From the NCBI GenBank assembly GCA_949358305.1, contig OX442317.1:496001-560000 (forward strand): 64,000 bases of DNA, in the 5' to 3' direction. This DNA is from Strigamia acuminata. Taxonomy: Eukaryota > Arthropoda > Chilopoda > Geophilomorpha > Linotaeniidae. Both the position numbers and the translations under genes were made by a program. Each line of letters begins with the position of its first letter. The stretch's first letter is position 1. This document shows, in pieces, positions 36,181-49,400 of this stretch. A model generated the notes under the pieces. That model was not told the DNA's origin. It was given only the letters and a program-made list of their open reading frames with translations, and did not search any database.

Positions 36181-37248
36181 CGACACGAAATGATGCGTGG
36201 AGTTGGCGCTGTTATTGCTTCCTGAGCCATCACCCAACGCAGTCGACAAATGGGGAGCCCCGGAATCAATTTGTCCACGCACATCGGAAGCGTTCTCTAT
36301 TGACCGTTAAATGATAACCCTTTCACAACAAACGACCACGCCCAAAACTACACATTCATTACCACGAGCGAATCGAGGGCTTGAATAAACGAAACGAAAA
36401 TTAAAAATTAAAAAATAGAAATAGAAATAAAATCAATTTTCGAATTAAAAAGACGAGGGGATTTGTGTACGCTCGGGGGGTGTGCACAGCACAGCATAGC
36501 ACAAGTACACACACCCCTCTATCGTTTCTCGTTGTTTCGCTTGTTTCCGGTAGGCGTAAGAGAGCTCTCTCGGGATTTGGTGTAAAAGCCGTCATCCGTT
36601 AGTGCCCCATATCGTTGGCACGATTAAGAGAGGGGCACTCACTCGGCGGGGGGTAATTAATTAAACACAGACAAGAATTATCCCCTGCTGTCGATGATGT
36701 CATGTGGATCTACCATATGGTGTATGATGGTGGAAACACGACACCCTAACCTCATTATCATCCTATAATCAATGATAATGATTAGTGTAATTCTATCGGT
36801 TTGTAACTAAGATCTACCTGTTTGCTCAATGTTCGTATCAGGTTGTTGTTTTCTTTTTTTTTAATTTTTATTTATTTTTGTTATTACGTTGGTTTTATTT
36901 TTATTACAACAGGAAATTGGGCGAATTACAATCTGTGTAATTAATTAATGCGCGCTCTTCGTCGTCCTCAGCTTCATTTTTTATCGTTGTTTTTTTCTTT
37001 TCTTCTCTTGCTTTAAAGAAGTGAAGAACCACCCATTGAAAACGGACCAATCACACATCAGATCACAACCCATCCGAAATCAAACATCAACGCATCGCGT
37101 CTTTTCATTGGTTCTTTTCTACTTCTTCAACCACGCCCAACTTCAAAAAGGTAAGACACAGTTTTAAAAGATAAATAAAAATAAATAAATAAACAAACAA
37201 ACAAACAAAAAGAAAAAAAAAATTTAAAAATTTATTTAAATTTAAAAG

Positions 37249-37288
<40 letters not shown>

Positions 37289-39598
37289 AATGTTTTAATG
37301 CTTTTCTTTCGAAATTTGAATTTCCATAAGTTGATATAATCCAAAGACTTTGAACCAATGAGATTGATTAGTCGCTTCATTAATCAGACAGAAAAGAGAC
37401 ACGCTGAAATGCACGTGCTAACATCCGGTATATGGAAGCCGACATCGGGCCGATTAATTAGGCCTGCTGACAAATCGCTTTTTAAACCTACTCCTCATTT
37501 ACCACTAAATCCAACATTATCGAAATTTGCAAACATCCAATCTTTTTTCCCCTTCGATATTATTATTTATCATTTTAATTTTTTTTTTTAATTTTTTAAA
37601 TCATGTTGACAATACCACATCGCTTCCGGTTACCGGAAAAACAATTGTTACCTATACACGCCGAATAATGCCCAATAAAAAAGAGGGTTCAGGGCTGCGT
37701 ATAGAATGGGAACAGATGGTGTCCTCCGATGCGAGATTAACGGTCCGTGTTTGCTGACCTTTAATGGTAATTGAAAATTAAATCCACTCATTAGAATATC
37801 GTAATAAAAACTATAATAATAAAAAATAAAAAAAAACATCGATAACGAACCGTATGGCAATAAAAGCGAAGAAAAGGCCATCTATTAATTTAATTGGGTA
37901 CCGTGCAGACTCTAGACCCCGCAACAGGCATGTGTAGGCTTATTACTGTTGCGCATTTCGATGTTCGATCGCGTACTAATGGTAAAATAATCATTCATAT
38001 TTTCTGTTTCTTGACTCTAGAGGGAGAAAATAAGACGTAAATCAAAACCCTCGACCAAGTCCTTCGATCTGCGCAGTTCGTTTTGAAGGAAAAATGAAAT
38101 TTCAATAGACAAAGGTTGGTTTATTATAGTTTGAGTTTCGTTATGTACACATGTGAGTTTGAAAGAATAAGGAGTGAGGGGGAAGAAAAAAAAGAAAGAA
38201 AAAAGTGGGACGAGAGGAGAGGAGAGGAGAGATCTCCGAGTGAGATTGTTCGGGCGGAAATTTATCGTAGCAATTGCGTTGTCCCGGCCCGGGCCGAAAC
38301 GAAATCCCTGGCAATCTGCCGCTTCGGTCAAATTATCCCCATTCCCCGCTCACGTTCCACTCGACTAAGACACCAAACATATTTGCTATTACGAGGAAAA
38401 AGCAATTTCATTTTTGCTTGTCACAGATAAAAAGCGACGCGCATTTGATGCTGCATTTCTTCTTATTCTTTCTTTCTTTCTTTCTTCTTATTTTCTACGA
38501 AAGAAAGAAAAGAAGAGAAAAGAAAAAAGGTGGAAAAAAAGGAAGATTTAATCAACTCCATACGTGACGTCATTTATCAATGCCCACACGCGAAGAAGAA
38601 ATGGAATGAATAAAAAGATAGGAGTTTAACCACACAAATAAGGGAAGCGCCGTTGCACTAATGAGCGCCACACGAAAACATCTCGAGTGGTTGCAGTTCT
38701 TGACAAGCGCCGTTCATCTCGCAATCCCGGCCCGAGCTCGTATAAGTTGGCGGTAATTGAGGTGCTTCTTTATCCATCCGTATCAGAAACCGGTTGTAAA
38801 AAGCCATTCTTACGAGCAAAAATAAAACATCTTAAGCCAACATACCATTAACAACTCTGGAAATTAATTAATGGAAAAACAGCGGCCACTTCGCAACGGA
38901 AAAAAAAATCACTAATTAATTAATGCAAATGCGCGCGTCCGTTCCGTTTTATATACACATTTATAAAAAAAAATGGAAATGAATCTTTGGAATTATCATA
39001 TCGATAAAATATTATCGCTCGTTATTACTGCGCACTCGCGGAAATAACGCGCCGCCACCCCGCCGCCCCGCTAGAACGAAGCGCGGTTGAAACGCACGCG
39101 TCGTTGTACGGGGTTCGCACTTGATTTCTCTCAACGGGAGACAATTAAGGTAGGACTCCCGCCCACGCGCTGCGTGATGGCCGTCAGGAGACTTCATTAC
39201 GGAACTGGGCACCCCGGCGTTAACGCCATCCGATTTGCCTAATAAACATCGCAACCTCGAGCTCAACGCACTAACTGAGCCCGCACTCGAACGTCTCCGA
39301 GTCGATAACATAAACGCAAACAGGTGCCAACAATATACTTACACAGAAGGAGAAGCGATAGAGAGCAAGAACGAGAGCGAGAGAGAGAGAGCGGACACGG
39401 CACACGTGCAAGTTTGATCGATTTTGATGAAATAAAAGGTAAAGCATCGATCTGGCGAGCCGAGGCGACGAAATAATTGTATGTACCCACTTTTGATTCC
39501 ATCAAATTTGGTGTGAAGTGTGTGCGCGCGCGATAGAGTTTGCTCAATCTTCTTCGCATCTATTTCTCAATTTGCATAAGAGCAGAACCGCGCCGCTT

Positions 39599-39629
39599 CC
39601 CTCCCCGTCCCTCCCCCTCCCCGTCCCCC
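39599..39629 (-). other. C-tract block, G-quadruplex-capable on the minus strand
   Basis: CCC/CCCC/CCCCC runs separated by one or two bases give five or more consecutive G-runs on the minus strand within about 31 bases. Confidence 0.55.
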
Positions 39630-41052
39630 AATGTTGACACAGCGCGATTGAATCCAGAGAAAGAGGAGAGAGAGAGAGAGGCGATTAGACACCAAACCCG
39701 GCGTTTATTTCACTCTGTTTACATCATTACAGCAACAAAAAATCACATTTCAACCGAACGGGGATTAACGAAACACCCTTTCTTACTTTTTTCCCTACTT
39801 TTCTTCGGTTAAGTGACGTCATCCCTTTAATCCAATTTCTCTCCCCCTTTGATCTAAAAGCGTTTAAAACAAAACGTTGCACAGCACCCGATGGGGATGA
39901 AGAGGAAGGAAGGAAGGAAGTGAGGTGAGGTGAGTGAGGTGTTAAGTAAAGTGCGCTCACGAACCCATCGAAAGAGCCCACTCTCGTCACGACACGGATG
40001 GACAGGGCGAAAGAAACCCCCCCGAGAAATAAATAAAAATAAATAAATAAATAAATAAATACAAATTCAAAGTGTATCGTCCTCTCGCTGTCCGTTTGAT
40101 TTTTTGCTGACGATTGCACTGTCCAGTAACCTGTAATGAATAGACAGTTTGGATAATTAAACCACGTCGAGGTGGGTCGCGAAGGTATCGATTGGGCCTC
40201 GGCCGTGACAGAGACGTAGAGGGGGTTCCTGGAGAGAAAAATTGCCACCTAAACCGTCCATTTGTCTCTATCTTCAGCACCAAATAATGAAAGCGTAAAC
40301 AAATTCATCCTTAAGGAAGGAAGAAAGAAAAGAAAAGAGAAGAAAAGAAAAATAAATAAAGGTAAATAAAAAAATGAGGAAAAAAAATCGAAAGTTGGGT
40401 GTCCAAATTTTAATCCTGGTTAATTACCGATCCGTGAGGGCTGAGTGTGCAGCTGAGACCCAGACGCGTCCCCGACCCCGTCCCCGTCCTCGTCCCCGTC
40501 CCTTCCCTTCCCCTTCCTTCCGTGCACGTAACAGCGCTGCCTTTGCACAAAAGCTTTGGACTCCGATCCGAGCCCAACCCGATTATCAGCCATAGGACCA
40601 CCTGAGCACGCGCTCGCCGCGGGGACCCAATCAATTGAGGCGGAGAAAGGCAGCTTCGAGATCCTCACTTTTTCCTTCTCCTCTCTCCCTCCCCTCACTT
40701 CCCCCGCCACCCCCGCCACCATCTTTATACCTACATCACAGACTTTAACTCGAGTCCATTTATTTATTTATTTATTCAATTCGATCGCATTTAATCGCAT
40801 TTAATCGCTGTTATTGTTGTTTGTTTTCATTTTTCGGCTTTTGTGACTTGTTATCACTAGTGGACGGATCAATGGACATCCCGGGGACAGTGTTTGTAAA
40901 CATTTGAAGAGGAAAACAGTCAACAAAACTCAAACTCGAACTCAAAAGCAAAAAATAAAATAAAAATAAAAAGCATCAGAGAGGGAGGAAATTGTAGACC
41001 CATTGAGGTCACTCGATTTACCTCTTAATTATTCGTAACCACGTTAGGAAAA

Positions 41053-41596
41053 CACGTGTAATCCTCCTCAATATTGACATTAACAAAATGTAAATATGTC
41101 CATGTTTTACACGTGTTTCCATTCACTCGGGGATATATACAACAGATTAGAAATTTATTCCAACAAGCTAGAAGAAAATAAAAGAAAATTGATAAGTTTG
41201 TTCCATTTCTTTTTCTTTTTCTCTCTCTTTCTCTCTCGATGCAAACGTATCAAAAATAATTCGAGCATAAATCTTCCTTATGCAAGATGTGTGGAATTTG
41301 ACGCACCCTCCCTACACCACACGTGACCCACGCTATTCCTGCACACGTGTGTATTTCGTCGAAGCGAGGTCCTTTCTCTCTCCGCGTGGGATGAATAATA
41401 TTCTCGGTCCTTTCAATCGAACGCAGGCTTGGCAAGAAAATGTTCCAGTTGGCTCGCACTGAAATTGGATTGAATTTGCTCGTACGGCCCATTCGGCAAA
41501 TACAGATGCTTGTCTGCGCACCCCTTCCGGCCCTCGGAAACGCACATTTCCACCTCATTAACACGTGGAAACTCGAGGAGAGTCAATCAACACGTG
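41053..41596. promoter_or_regulatory. Cluster of six CACGTG E-boxes
   Basis: Exact CACGTG palindromes occur at 41053-41058, 41110-41115, 41320-41325, 41344-41349, 41562-41567 and 41591-41596, five of the six preceded by A or AA. Single further copies lie near 39403, 43160 and 44176. CACGTG is the site of bHLH and bHLH-ZIP factors (Myc/Max, USF, MITF/TFE, Hey-type). The cluster lies about 2 kb upstream of the SKOR start, so an enhancer is a reasonable inference but is not shown by sequence alone. Confidence 0.45.
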
Positions 41597-43490
41597 TCCG
41601 AGTGCCACCAAACGCTCAAATATCGCGCTAAAGTTGTTGTTAATGCGGCGCTCGTTGCGTTGTACGGGGGTCGGTCGGCGTTGGGCTGGGTTTATCTGGC
41701 CAGTGTGGCGATGTGTGGATTTGCTGTCCCCCGGGGGTTTTGAAGTATGTGGGTGCTTTAAGTTATTCGAAAACGGAAGAGGCTTAGGCAAGAAGATGGG
41801 TGTCCCTTCCATTTGTACAACCCGCAGATGTGTTTAGTCGCCTCTCACTCTCCTCGCCACTTCTATCACTACAAATCCCTTTCTCATACTTTTTTTGCGC
41901 ACACTCATATCTACATAAGTCTCTATCTCTCTTTCTCTCTCTTTTGCGTCCCAACAGTCGAATAAAAACCGATTCAACGCGTTTCACACCACATGAAAGG
42001 AAAAATAAATAAATAAGAGAAGAAAAATGGAAAAATGGTGGACATTTTTAAATTTAATTTGTTTGAATAGCGTAGGAATTAATTCCTGATGAATTTATAT
42101 TTTTTATTTATTTATTTTTATTAGGCGGGGGGGAAACGGAATGGAATGTGCAATCTACAAAATGGTATCGCGTGCAGACACGCCGCAATCACGATTATCA
42201 GTGAATAGAAGGAAACACCACACAATTGCTTGTCCCTTAATTAAAAAAAAAGAGAAGTAAAAAAAATAATCGAGAAATGATAAATACATAATGTATATAT
42301 ACAATTATTTCTAGGTAAGTAAAAAAAAACAAATGTATACTATACTCTTATTTTGTGTTTTCTTTTTTCTGATTTAGAGTATATAGATTCGTTTTTCATC
42401 CGTCACTTTGATCATTTCGACCCAATTGCAAAAACGATTGAAACATTTTAGCAAAATTAAAATGACAGCCAAGCAGAACGGATTACAAGTGCGCACGATC
42501 GCAACATTTTACCTCCCCCTATTCCTCGCGAGGGTTTGAAAAAAAGGGTAACAGAGAATACGGTAATTACACTCGATTCCGTACATGACCACACGAAAGG
42601 TGGTCCCGTGACGCATCAACACAAAACACCTCGTAGTAATCAAAACTGCACATTGCCAAAACGTGTTCTGTTTAATTTTCATTAGACCAATTGCTTTTCC
42701 TTTCAATATTGAAAGTAAACAATTTTAAAGCGATTCAATTAATTAACGTAATTGGATAGAAGAAAAAAAAGTAAAAAAAAAAAAAAAGAAAAGTATTTGT
42801 TTCGTTAATAAATTGAATCCTTGAACTTTAAAGGACATTTGAACGAGCGAGTTGGTATTTAAGTTGGTATTTTGATGACGCGACCTTTAAAACGCTCCCC
42901 AATTTCATATTAATGAGGTATGGAGGAAAAAAGAAGGAAATAATGATTTTACTTACCTGAAAATCCATGGAAACGGAAAACTTAAATATGCGCGACCATC
43001 AATCAGGTAATTGAAATGAAAATGATTTAAATATTTAATAAAGTGGTGTGTATACCATTGGCTTTGATTAGTGGAGACGAGCGCGCGGACGTTGTGGAGG
43101 AGGACGCTGGCGCTCGACGCACGCGCCTCTCGTGCCGACCAATCACACGGGGCGCGCTTCACGTGGAGACCACCTCCCAGCTCCGTTCTGCGTCTTGATT
43201 ATGATGAATAATTGCTATGACATCATCGCGACAAATGGAGCACGGAACGCCAACTGATTTCATCTCACCTTCTAATCAACGACTCGTGCACGCGCTCGCT
43301 CTCGCGCGCTCTCTCTCTCTCTGTCGGTCTGTCTGTCTCTCTCTCTTTCTCTCTTTCTATCTGTACGCGACGCGACGCCCCCCGAGTTTGCGTCGGGACA
43401 CTCGTGCACTCTGCCATCGCGCTCTGATGGGAGCGCACGGACCTCGCCGTGCAGCGACCATCGTCCTAACAACACGCTTTTGAACTCCTC

Positions 43491-46400
43491 ATGGACCCTC
43501 AGTCGAGTGCACGAGGTACGACCAACCAAGTAAGTTATTTCTATTCATTTTTACTCATATTTTTTCTCCTTTTTTTCCCCTTTCTTTTTGTTTTTTAAGT
43601 GCTTTTTTTTTGGATTGCGATTTTCTCTAAACGGAGCCGCAAAGTGATTACGTGCAGAGGGGCTGCGATTCAATTTTGGTCGGTAGTCATTTCATTAACG
43701 AGGAGAGGAGGGGAGATGAGGACGAGGATGGGTGACCATGAGCATGTCTTCAAACATCACTCGCCCCTCTTATAAACACATTAACAAATTCTAATCCGCA
43801 AGAAAAATATTTCTAAATTTTAAATACGAAAGAAAAAAATAATTTTAATTAGAAATGTGAAATGTGAAATATAATATTTTTTTTGTTTTGTTTTAAAAAG
43901 AAGAAGAGAAAAAAGTAATTTATTTGGTTTCAAATTCCATTTGTTTTTCATCATCCTCATCATCTCGAATCTCGATGTATTTTTTTCTCGTCCTTTAAAA
44001 GCATAAACAAAAGTTTGCGAGAGAAAAAAAAATGTGCATAGAATGAGTTAATTAAGCCTAAAGCCTGCTGGCGACCCCCATCACACACAGCAGGTGTCCA
44101 CTTTATCCTCCTCTTCCCTGATGCGAAGCAAATTCATCAGATTATAAATTGATGGATTAAAGGTCATCTCGGGGTCACGTGACATTTCCCCCGATGACGC
44201 GTCCCGTCTCGGGGGACGGGGGGAACAGCGTCTTTCTAATGGGACCTTGTTCTGACAAATATTTACAGTTAGCGGCTAATAAGAGCGCCGTTCTCTTAAT
44301 TGCTAATTACTTCCTAAACAAAAATGCGCGTCCTAGCTCCTAGCGCCGTCACTTTATTTCATTTCATTTCATTTCACATTTTGCTCCAAGTTGGCTTTCC
44401 CTCCGTTTACCCGTCGCGGTTTCCATGGCAACTTGAATTACGCGCTCACTTATAAATTATTTATAAACTAAATAAACTGATTGATTATCTCGTTAGTTCA
44501 CTTCTCTTGTTCGACCCCTCGTGGCTCGAAGCAAAAAATACCGCCGAGAAATTTTGCAAAATCTCACGGGTCCTTAAAGACAAATAATAAACTGATGCGT
44601 TCACTCAATAGACAGGTAAAGGTGACGCAACGGTGGCATTAGGAGGACGCCATGATTTGTCAGCAATGTCACGATTCGATTCCCCTCCTTTTCTTCTACC
44701 TTTCAATTAGGGCGACATCGGGCTCGGGCTGGCTCGGGCTTTCATTACAATTCCAAATATACAGTGGACCACTCTCTCTTCCCCTTTCCTTTCCTTTCTC
44801 TCGGGAAAAGATGTCCCTTACTTGTAAGGGATCTGTCCACTTTTGCGTTTCGACTTGAGATGGAGGAAAAGTGAAAATGTAATTCTTTGTTCCTGCTTTG
44901 CTTTGCTTTGTGCTGTGCATTCGACTATTCGAGATCCTTTTCCTTGATTCACAAGTTGATTGATTCTGCAATCACGGTGCGTGTTAGCGTAAGTAAGAAT
45001 CTCTTCAGGTGCGTCGTTTTCCCTGGTGGCACCTTTCCATTACACCGACAACAAATTATTCCTTTTTTTGCCTTTGTATCTCCCATTCTTGTTTCAAGTC
45101 GGTGGACAAAAACAAGCTTTGCTTAGTGCTCGGCGTTCTTTCATTCTTTGCTTCGGCTTCGGCTTCGGCTTCGGCTTCGGCTTCGGCTTCGTGTTCGCTT
45201 CGTGCATGTGTGGGGTTGTGGGGACACGAGATGGAGAAAAGGCGTGCGACGTTTTGAATTTACGTTAGTAATTGGTTTTTGTGAGCAGTCATCTGTCTTG
45301 GTGAGTAATGCCGAGGTGAGAGAAATCTTTACGGGCGCACGCGATAATTTAACGCTTCCATCTCGACAAAATGATTCTTTAAAACACTAAGAACGCTCTC
45401 ATAAGTTATCGAGATAATTTGCTCCAAATATCTTTAATGATTCAAATCTATTTAAAACATAAAAAGGGGGAAAAGATTAAGTTTAAACTTATGCTTAAGT
45501 TTCAAGAAAAGAACTTCAAAAAAAAAAAAAAAAAAAAGACAAAAGAAAAATCTTTTTTTCTTTCTTTCTTTTTTTACAAAAAGGGCCTCGTGCAAGTATA
45601 ATGGAGATCGTCGCGAAAATAAATGAATCGTTGCTCTATAGCATCGAGTCGATCTGATTAAAGTAGAAAATAAATTGACTGTCAATCAACGGAGCCAGCA
45701 GCACACATTCCCCCTTTTCCCCAACACATCACATCCCAACACACACGCATTCACACACACACACACACACACGCGGGACAGGTGAATAATCAAGTGCAAC
45801 ATCAAACAAAAGAGTGGAATGCCTTATTCCTTCGCATGCATCTATCTTCATCACTAACTAAAACTCTGGTTCTCTCTCTCTCGCTTCAGGTTTCCATGGC
45901 AACCGGCGACTTAGTTCTCAGACCTCGCACTCCGGAACCGCCGGACTCGACCCACGTCGCGTCCGCTGCAACAAGTTTAGTTTACAACAACGAGAAACAA
46001 CAACAACAATTATCGGAGTTGCCGTCTCCGTCCTCACTGGCCAGCACGGCCGACAAAGTGAACAATAGCAGTAGCACTAGTGTTAGTAATACTAGTAGTA
46101 CTAGTAACAGTAGTTTAAATACTACCGGTAGTGTTGTTAGTAATAATGTAAGTGTAGTTAGTGGAGCGCAGCCGGGAATGGCGAGATCGAACCAAGTACG
46201 CACCGTGATGCTCAACGGCGTGCCGATCGTGGCACTCGTTATTGACGGCAAGGAACGATTGTGCCTTGCACAAATCTCCAATACTCTGCTCAAGAGTTTC
46301 TCTTACAACGAGATCCACAACAGGCGCGTGGCGCTCGGCATCACGTGCGTTCAATGCACCCCGGTGCAGCTGGAAATTCTGCGACGAGCCGGCGCGATGC

Positions 46401-49400
46401 CCATCTCGTCCAGAAGGTGCGGCATGATCACGAAAAGGGAAGCGGAAAGGTTGTGCAAGTCATTTCTCACCGAGAATATCCCGCCAAAACTGCCGGACAA
46501 CTTCGCGTTCGACGTCTACCACGCGTGCGCCTGGGGATGCCGCGGCAGTTTCGTGCCGTCCAGGTACAACTCGTCCCGAGCAAAGTGTATCAAGTGCAAT
46601 TTCTGCGGGCTCTTCTTCTCGCCCAACAAATTCATTTTCCACTCGCATCGCTTGCCCGACTCGAAATACACGCAGCCCGACGCGGCCAACTTCAACTCGT
46701 GGCGCCGACACTTGAAGCTGGCGGGCGAACCGGACGAGGACACCGTGCACGCGTGGGAGGACGTCAAAGCCATGTTCAACGGGGGAAGTAGAAGACGAGT
46801 TATGATTGCGCACGCCCAGGGGTCTGCATCGTCGCAGGCCAACGGCAACAACGGCAACGGCAACGGCAACGGCCGCTTCCACCTGGTCAAGAGAGCGAGA
46901 CTCGTCGACCACACCACCCCGAGCCCCACGCCTCAGCAGCAGCACCTGCCCGTCGTCCCGTTCCCCAACAAGAACTCCTTCAACCCCTCGCCCAACAGCC
47001 CGCACCCCCAGCACCAGCACCAGCACCCGCACCCCCACGCCTCGCCCTACCTGCCGCGCCCGCCCGCCGACACGTGCATCCGACAGGGCTTCGCCGAGTA
47101 CATGTGGGGCTCGGCCAGCAAGCAGATGACCCTGCCCGCTCCGCCCTTCCCGCCCGCCCCCTACCACCCGTTCGCCGCCCTCCCGCCCCCCACGGCGCTC
47201 GCTCCGACCGGCAAACTGGGCGACGACGACTGTCCCACGCGACCGCACTCGAGTTGCAGTCGCGACAGTCAGCAACGTGCGTCCGATTCTGAAGACCCTT
47301 TCGTGAGACGCGGCGATCCGAAACCGTTCTCGGTGGCCAGCGGCTACTTGTCGGCCTTCCGACCCGTGATCCGAGCGCAGAACGCGCCGCTACTCTCGTC
47401 CGACTCGTTCTCGTCGCTCACCCCGACCGAGGAGGGTCGAGTCACCTCCTCCACGCGGGCCGACCGCGAGCGCGAACGCGACCGAGATCGAGACCGCGAC
47501 CGCGACCGAGATCGCGACCGAGATCGCGACCGCGACCGCGACAGCGTGGCGTCGAGCACCGGCGGGGCCGTCACGTCGTCGAGCGACGGCGAGAACGTCG
47601 ACATCGAAATGACGACGGACGACGAACGAAGCGGACCCCCATTCGTCCGACCGGCGTCCACGGGTCCCGCACCCGCTTCTCACGGTACTCCGTCGTCATC
47701 GGTCGCCTCCATCAGCTCCCCGCCGCCATCTTTGGTACCCATGGTACCTACGATCAAACACGCCGTGTTCGTGGACGAATCGACACTCACCTGTAAACAG
47801 GTACATTTCCATTCTCGCTTTATGTTCACTTAACTAATCACTGCAATCCCAAAGAAAGAAAATAATCATAAGTGCATTAAACATTAAGTGGCGCCGCTTG
47901 AATATTTAATGCGAGCTTGATTTAAAACACACACACACTCTCTAGTCTCTCCATTCTCTCTCTCATCGCCTTTATTTTGGCGCCCAACGAGCACGCAGGT
48001 GTGGTCGCACGTGTGAAACCATAATTAGCTCGTCACTGCTCAATCTCATTTGGCTTCACACTTTTAATTCCATGCATTTATTCATGTTTCATTCAGGTGC
48101 CTGAAGTTGGACTCAATTTGACATCATCAGGTGAGTTAATTGTTTTCTATTTTTTTTTATTTTTTTTTTTCCCTATACGGGGATTGTGCGGATCTCGATG
48201 CCGCGGCCAGTCGATTTTCGGCGGCGTGAGAACACGACGAAATGTGGCTTAAATTGAATCGGGTGACCAAGAGGAAATAGAGACGAGGAGCGTTTTTAGC
48301 CAAATGGGGACAGATGGGGAATAGATGGGGGTGGATCGGGGTGGATGGAAGGGGGAGTGAGAGGTTCGTTTGATTTGCCGCCAACTGCGGCGTTACTGCG
48401 TTAGCGTTACGTGGTTTACTCCCACTCCTTCCTCTCCTCTGGTTCCATTGATTTAATTAAGTCGACAAATTAAGTTAAAACGGTGTGAAGTTGCGTGACA
48501 TTTTTACCTCTGGCTTTGCGAAATTCGGTGCGATTTTGACGATTATTTATTTATTTACACATGTAAAATCGATAATAAGTAATCGAATGCACAAGATTTG
48601 CCAAACGATAATAACCTGGGGAGATGCGAGGCGACACGCAGGAGACGCCAGCGAGGGACGCTCACTTCAAAGCGTCGTCCAACAGATAAGAAAACGCGCT
48701 AATTAGTCGGTCACGAAAATGTGTAAAATTTATAGAATTTTTTAAATTTTAAATTTTAAGTTTTAAATTTTAATTTTAATTTAATTAGGTTTTGTAAAAG
48801 AAGGGAAAATTTGATTGATAGATTGTAGGTTGGTTGGCTGGTAGGTTGGTAACTGTATCTTATCGATGCAATTAGTTGCGAGATGAGTTGGTGCAGATAA
48901 AATTTGAGCAAAGTGAAGAGCAGGAAAAAGAGATGAGATACTATGTCGGCTTATGTGATATGTTGTCTTTCCCTATCTCCAATTAACTGCCAACAAGTGA
49001 TGCCGGTTGCTACGTGCGATTTATCCGACATGGTTACGGATTATAAATAAAATGTGATTGAAACGTGGAGAAAAAACAAAAACACGCCGGCTTATTTTTG
49101 TCGATAAGTTGATTAATTATTGACACGGGGAAGCCGACACAATCATCCACAATGCACTTTGATTAATCGGGATAAACGCGTTTGATGTTGGCACTGATCA
49201 CCTAATACATCTCTCGATAATATTTACAGTCCCCATCACTGTAATTGCAACAAAACCAACAAAAAAAATATCAAGAAACAAAATCAAACGACAAAACTTT
49301 TTTGTTTTTTGTTTACATTTTATTTGATTTTCACGCATTGCACTCAGATTGACCGCCTTGAGGTTGGCTTCACTATTGCGCGCACACCATGCAGTGAAGC

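Larger units (their letters stand above)
34781..43490. other. Gene-poor 8.7 kb region upstream of SKOR
   Basis: No open frame here shows protein-like conservation or a splice pattern I could support on either strand. The region is full of simple repeats: a (CACTG)n run at about 36083-36105, a G-tract block at 36131-36180, A/T homopolymers (about 37188-37276), pyrimidine and purine tracts, C-tract blocks at 39599-39629 and about 40480-40535, and a CACGTG cluster at 41053-41596. Its place just 5' of a developmental transcriptional corepressor suggests cis-regulatory DNA of SKOR, possibly with 5' UTR exons. That is inference from position. Confidence 0.55.

Noticed and set aside
36601-36639. AGTGCCCC/GGGGCACT inverted repeat as a terminator or small RNA hairpin
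   Set aside because: Arms of eight bases with a 23-base loop are expected by chance in a window of this size.
39012-41837. Overlapping open frames of 70-100 codons on both strands upstream of SKOR
   Set aside because: They arise from GC-rich and simple-repeat sequence, lack domain-like composition and do not splice into longer frames.
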